Shown here piece by piece: positions 62,534 to 64,000 of a DNA stretch of 64,000 bases. The DNA is taken from NCBI RefSeq assembly GCF_030542105.1, contig NZ_JAUOFB010000008.1:47639-111638 (forward strand), in the 5' to 3' direction. The notes under the pieces are model-generated. The model saw nothing but the letters and a program-made list of their open reading frames with translations, was not told the DNA's origin and searched no databases. The position numbers and the translations under genes are program-made. This DNA is from Hymenobacter sp. BT730 (lineage in GTDB: Bacteria; Bacteroidota; Bacteroidia; Cytophagales; Hymenobacteraceae). Numbering within the stretch: position 1 is the first letter of the stretch; every line of letters begins with the position of its first letter.

Positions 62534-63106
62534 ATGTCAAATCCAATAATTCTAGAAAAGGACTTTTCGCTTTTGAAAAGTCTAATTGGCAGACATATTG
62601 GTTTCGCTGTAGCCCCCGACTTAGTTGTTTCTAGACAGCACTATTCCTGTCTGACAAGTATTCGCTCTGAAAACCCATTAACGTTCTATCATTCCTCACC
62701 AATTAGCTTATGTGTAATACACAATAATTGGCGAGAAAATATTTGGGTTGCCTTAGATGCAGGGCCTGATTCATCAGATGAACCTTGGGCTCCTTTTGCT
62801 GCGCGGATAGTTTCTGAGCCTATTACAACTTGCTTATTCGGAGAAATTAAGCATCCAAATGGCTGGGTTTTGGAAGAACAAGAATTTGATGAGCGACCAG
62901 CAAGATTAGAATTGTGGACTGGCTCAATAATCAAGAAAATTATTGTGCACAGACTAGGGGTATACGCAGCCCTGACCTGTGAACATGAAGACGGTTTGAT
63001 TTGGTCGGCTTATGCAGAATACGACCGTATGTTTTGGCTTTCCTTTGATAAGGAGGTTGCTTCCGCAATAGAAGCAGAACACGACGACTATGCTGTCTTG
63101 CAGTAG
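62534..63106 (+). CDS. hypothetical protein inserted between carA and carB
   Basis: A 190-residue acidic soluble protein starting MSNPIILEKDFSLLKSLIGR. No signal peptide, membrane helix or known motif is seen. Its composition is markedly more AT-rich than carA and carB. A degenerate copy of the REP core (GATGCTCAGCATAACATT, about 62509-62526) precedes it and a REP half follows at 63142-63168, so it may have entered with, or between, such repeats. Function unknown. Confidence 0.6.
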   Translation: MSNPIILEKDFSLLKSLIGRHIGFAVAPDLVVSRQHYSCLTSIRSENPLTFYHSSPISLCVIHNNWRENIWVALDAGPDSSDEPWAPFAARIVSEPITTCLFGEIKHPNGWVLEEQEFDERPARLELWTGSIIKKIIVHRLGVYAALTCEHEDGLIWSAYAEYDRMFWLSFDKEVASAIEAEHDDYAVLQ

Positions 63107-63141
63107 AACAAAACAGTAATTACTTCTTCAACGAAGCGGTA

Positions 63142-63168
63142 GAGATGCTTCGACAAATTCAGCATGAC
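63142..63168. repeat. REP half-unit upstream of carB
   Basis: GAGATGCTTCGACAAATTCA, followed by GCATGAC, matches the right arm of the 5156-5245 element at 25 of 27 positions. Only one arm is present. Confidence 0.65.
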
Positions 63169-63209
63169 GTTCTGATTGCTTCTGGCAATCTATTATCCCA
63201 ACCCTTCGC

Positions 63210-64000
63210 ATGAACAAACCCACGAAAGTACTGCTGCTCGGTTCCGGCGCGCTGAAAATCGGCGAGGCCGGCGAGTTCGACTATTCCGGCTCGCAGGCGC
63301 TCAAGGCGCTCAAAGAGGAAGGCATCCGCACCATCCTGATCAACCCCAACATTGCTACCGTGCAGACCTCGGAGCACCTGGCCGACGACGTGTACTTTCT
63401 GCCCGTGACCCCCTACTTCGTGGAGGAAGTCATCAAAAAGGAGCGGCCCGACGGCATCCTGGTGGCCTTTGGCGGGCAGACGGCGCTCAACTGCGCCGTG
63501 GCCCTGTTCCGCGCCGGCGTGTTCGAGCAGTATAATGTGCGCGTGCTGGGCACGCCCGTGCAGAGCATCATCGACACGGAGGACCGCGACATTTTCAAGG
63601 ACAAGCTCGACCAGATTGGCGTGCTTTCGGCCCGCAGCGTGGCCGTGACGACGCTGGACGACGCGCTGGCCGCCGGCGCGCAAATCGGGTTCCCCATCAT
63701 CGTGCGGGCGGCCTTTGCGCTGGGCGGGCTGGGCAGCGGCTTTGCGAATAACCCAGACGAGTTGCGGGCCCTGGCCCAGAAGGCCTTTACCTCCTCGGAC
63801 CAGATTCTGGTAGAAGAGTCGTTGAAGGGCTGGAAGGAAGTGGAGTACGAAGTGGTGCGCGACCAGTATGATAACTGCATCACGGTCTGCAATATGGAGA
63901 ACTTCGACCCCATCGGCATTCACACCGGGGAGAGCATCGTGGTGGCCCCTTCGCAGACCCTGAGCAACCGGGAGTACCACAAGCTGCGCAGCATCGGCAT
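63210..64000 (+). CDS. carB: carbamoyl-phosphate synthase large subunit, N-terminal part (cut by window end)
   Basis: The frame opens at ATG 63210 with [20 protein letters not shown] and runs to the window edge, 263 codons of an expected ~1070-1090. Visible are the N-terminal pre-ATP-grasp fold ([29 protein letters not shown]), [13 protein letters not shown], and the start of the first ATP-grasp domain ([29 protein letters not shown]). The normal GRMxxS-like loop residues are consistent with an active enzyme as far as visible. It completes carbamoyl phosphate synthesis with carA. Confidence 0.93.
   Translation, partial: MNKPTKVLLLGSGALKIGEAGEFDYSGSQALKALKEEGIRTILINPNIATVQTSEHLADDVYFLPVTPYFVEEVIKKERPDGILVAFGGQTALNCAVALFRAGVFEQYNVRVLGTPVQSIIDTEDRDIFKDKLDQIGVLSARSVAVTTLDDALAAGAQIGFPIIVRAAFALGGLGSGFANNPDELRALAQKAFTSSDQILVEESLKGWKEVEYEVVRDQYDNCITVCNMENFDPIGIHTGESIVVAPSQTLSNREYHKLRSIG

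Noticed and set aside
63159..63980. 273-codon antisense open frame at the right edge
   Set aside because: It mirrors carB, whose plus-strand frame is open to the window end and carries all expected motifs.

Overview
The window is GC-rich chromosome of a Bacteroidota bacterium, most likely a Hymenobacter-type member of the Cytophagales. This rests on remembered protein families, not on a search. Pointers are the general lack of Shine-Dalgarno sequences, promoters with the Bacteroidota -7 motif TAnnTTTG, a split transketolase, a Bacteroidota-type M23 peptidase tail, sigma/anti-sigma/LTxxQ triads and an OmpA-like protein with a PKD-free periplasmic body. Both window ends cut genes: an M23-type peptidase on the left and carB on the right.

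Layout: 1-6.3 kb holds housekeeping genes (peptidase tail, lipocalin, Bcp peroxiredoxin, and the two transketolase halves separated by a VWA protein and a perfect 29-bp inverted repeat). 6.3-8.6 kb is an AT-rich accessory patch: three small genes separated by three ~130-bp imperfect palindromes that resemble integron attC sites, then a perfect 40-bp palindrome that ends a recombinase-like fragment. 8.6-16.6 kb has a frameshifted ssb, a zinc-ribbon protein, an ECF sigma triad, an aminotransferase, a TerB-like protein, pfkA, and miaA with a glycosyltransferase. 16.7-24.4 kb has a 1347-residue hybrid kinase with a lone receiver protein, an MBL hydrolase, an NFACT protein and tRNA-Leu(GAG). 24.6-34.8 kb has an iron group (low-affinity iron permease, Dps, VIT/CCC1), MOSC, RtcB and J-domain proteins, a RecE-like nuclease and an MlaEFD lipid transporter.

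34.8-44.7 kb looks like one low-oxygen/energy-stress island: four tandem-domain universal stress proteins, a Crp/Fnr regulator with an N-terminal cysteine cluster and the FNR-type recognition helix, a stand-alone cNMP-binding-domain protein coupled to an archaeal-type thymidine/AMP phosphorylase, and a P-type cation ATPase. Three FNR-like sites (TGAT-N4-ATCA) sit in front of these genes, which suggests a local regulon.

44.7-56.1 kb holds small unknown genes, an orphan ABC ATPase, a methyltransferase, a short UvrA paralogue lacking the UvrB-binding region, an OmpA-like protein and a membrane/HTH operon. 56.1-64 kb is a nucleotide-biosynthesis block: an integrase relic, a leader with a candidate pyrBI-like attenuator, then pyrB, pyrC, purE, purK, carA, an AT-rich unknown gene and carB. 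PurE and PurK read like betaproteobacterial proteins, so the block looks like a mosaic built by horizontal transfer.
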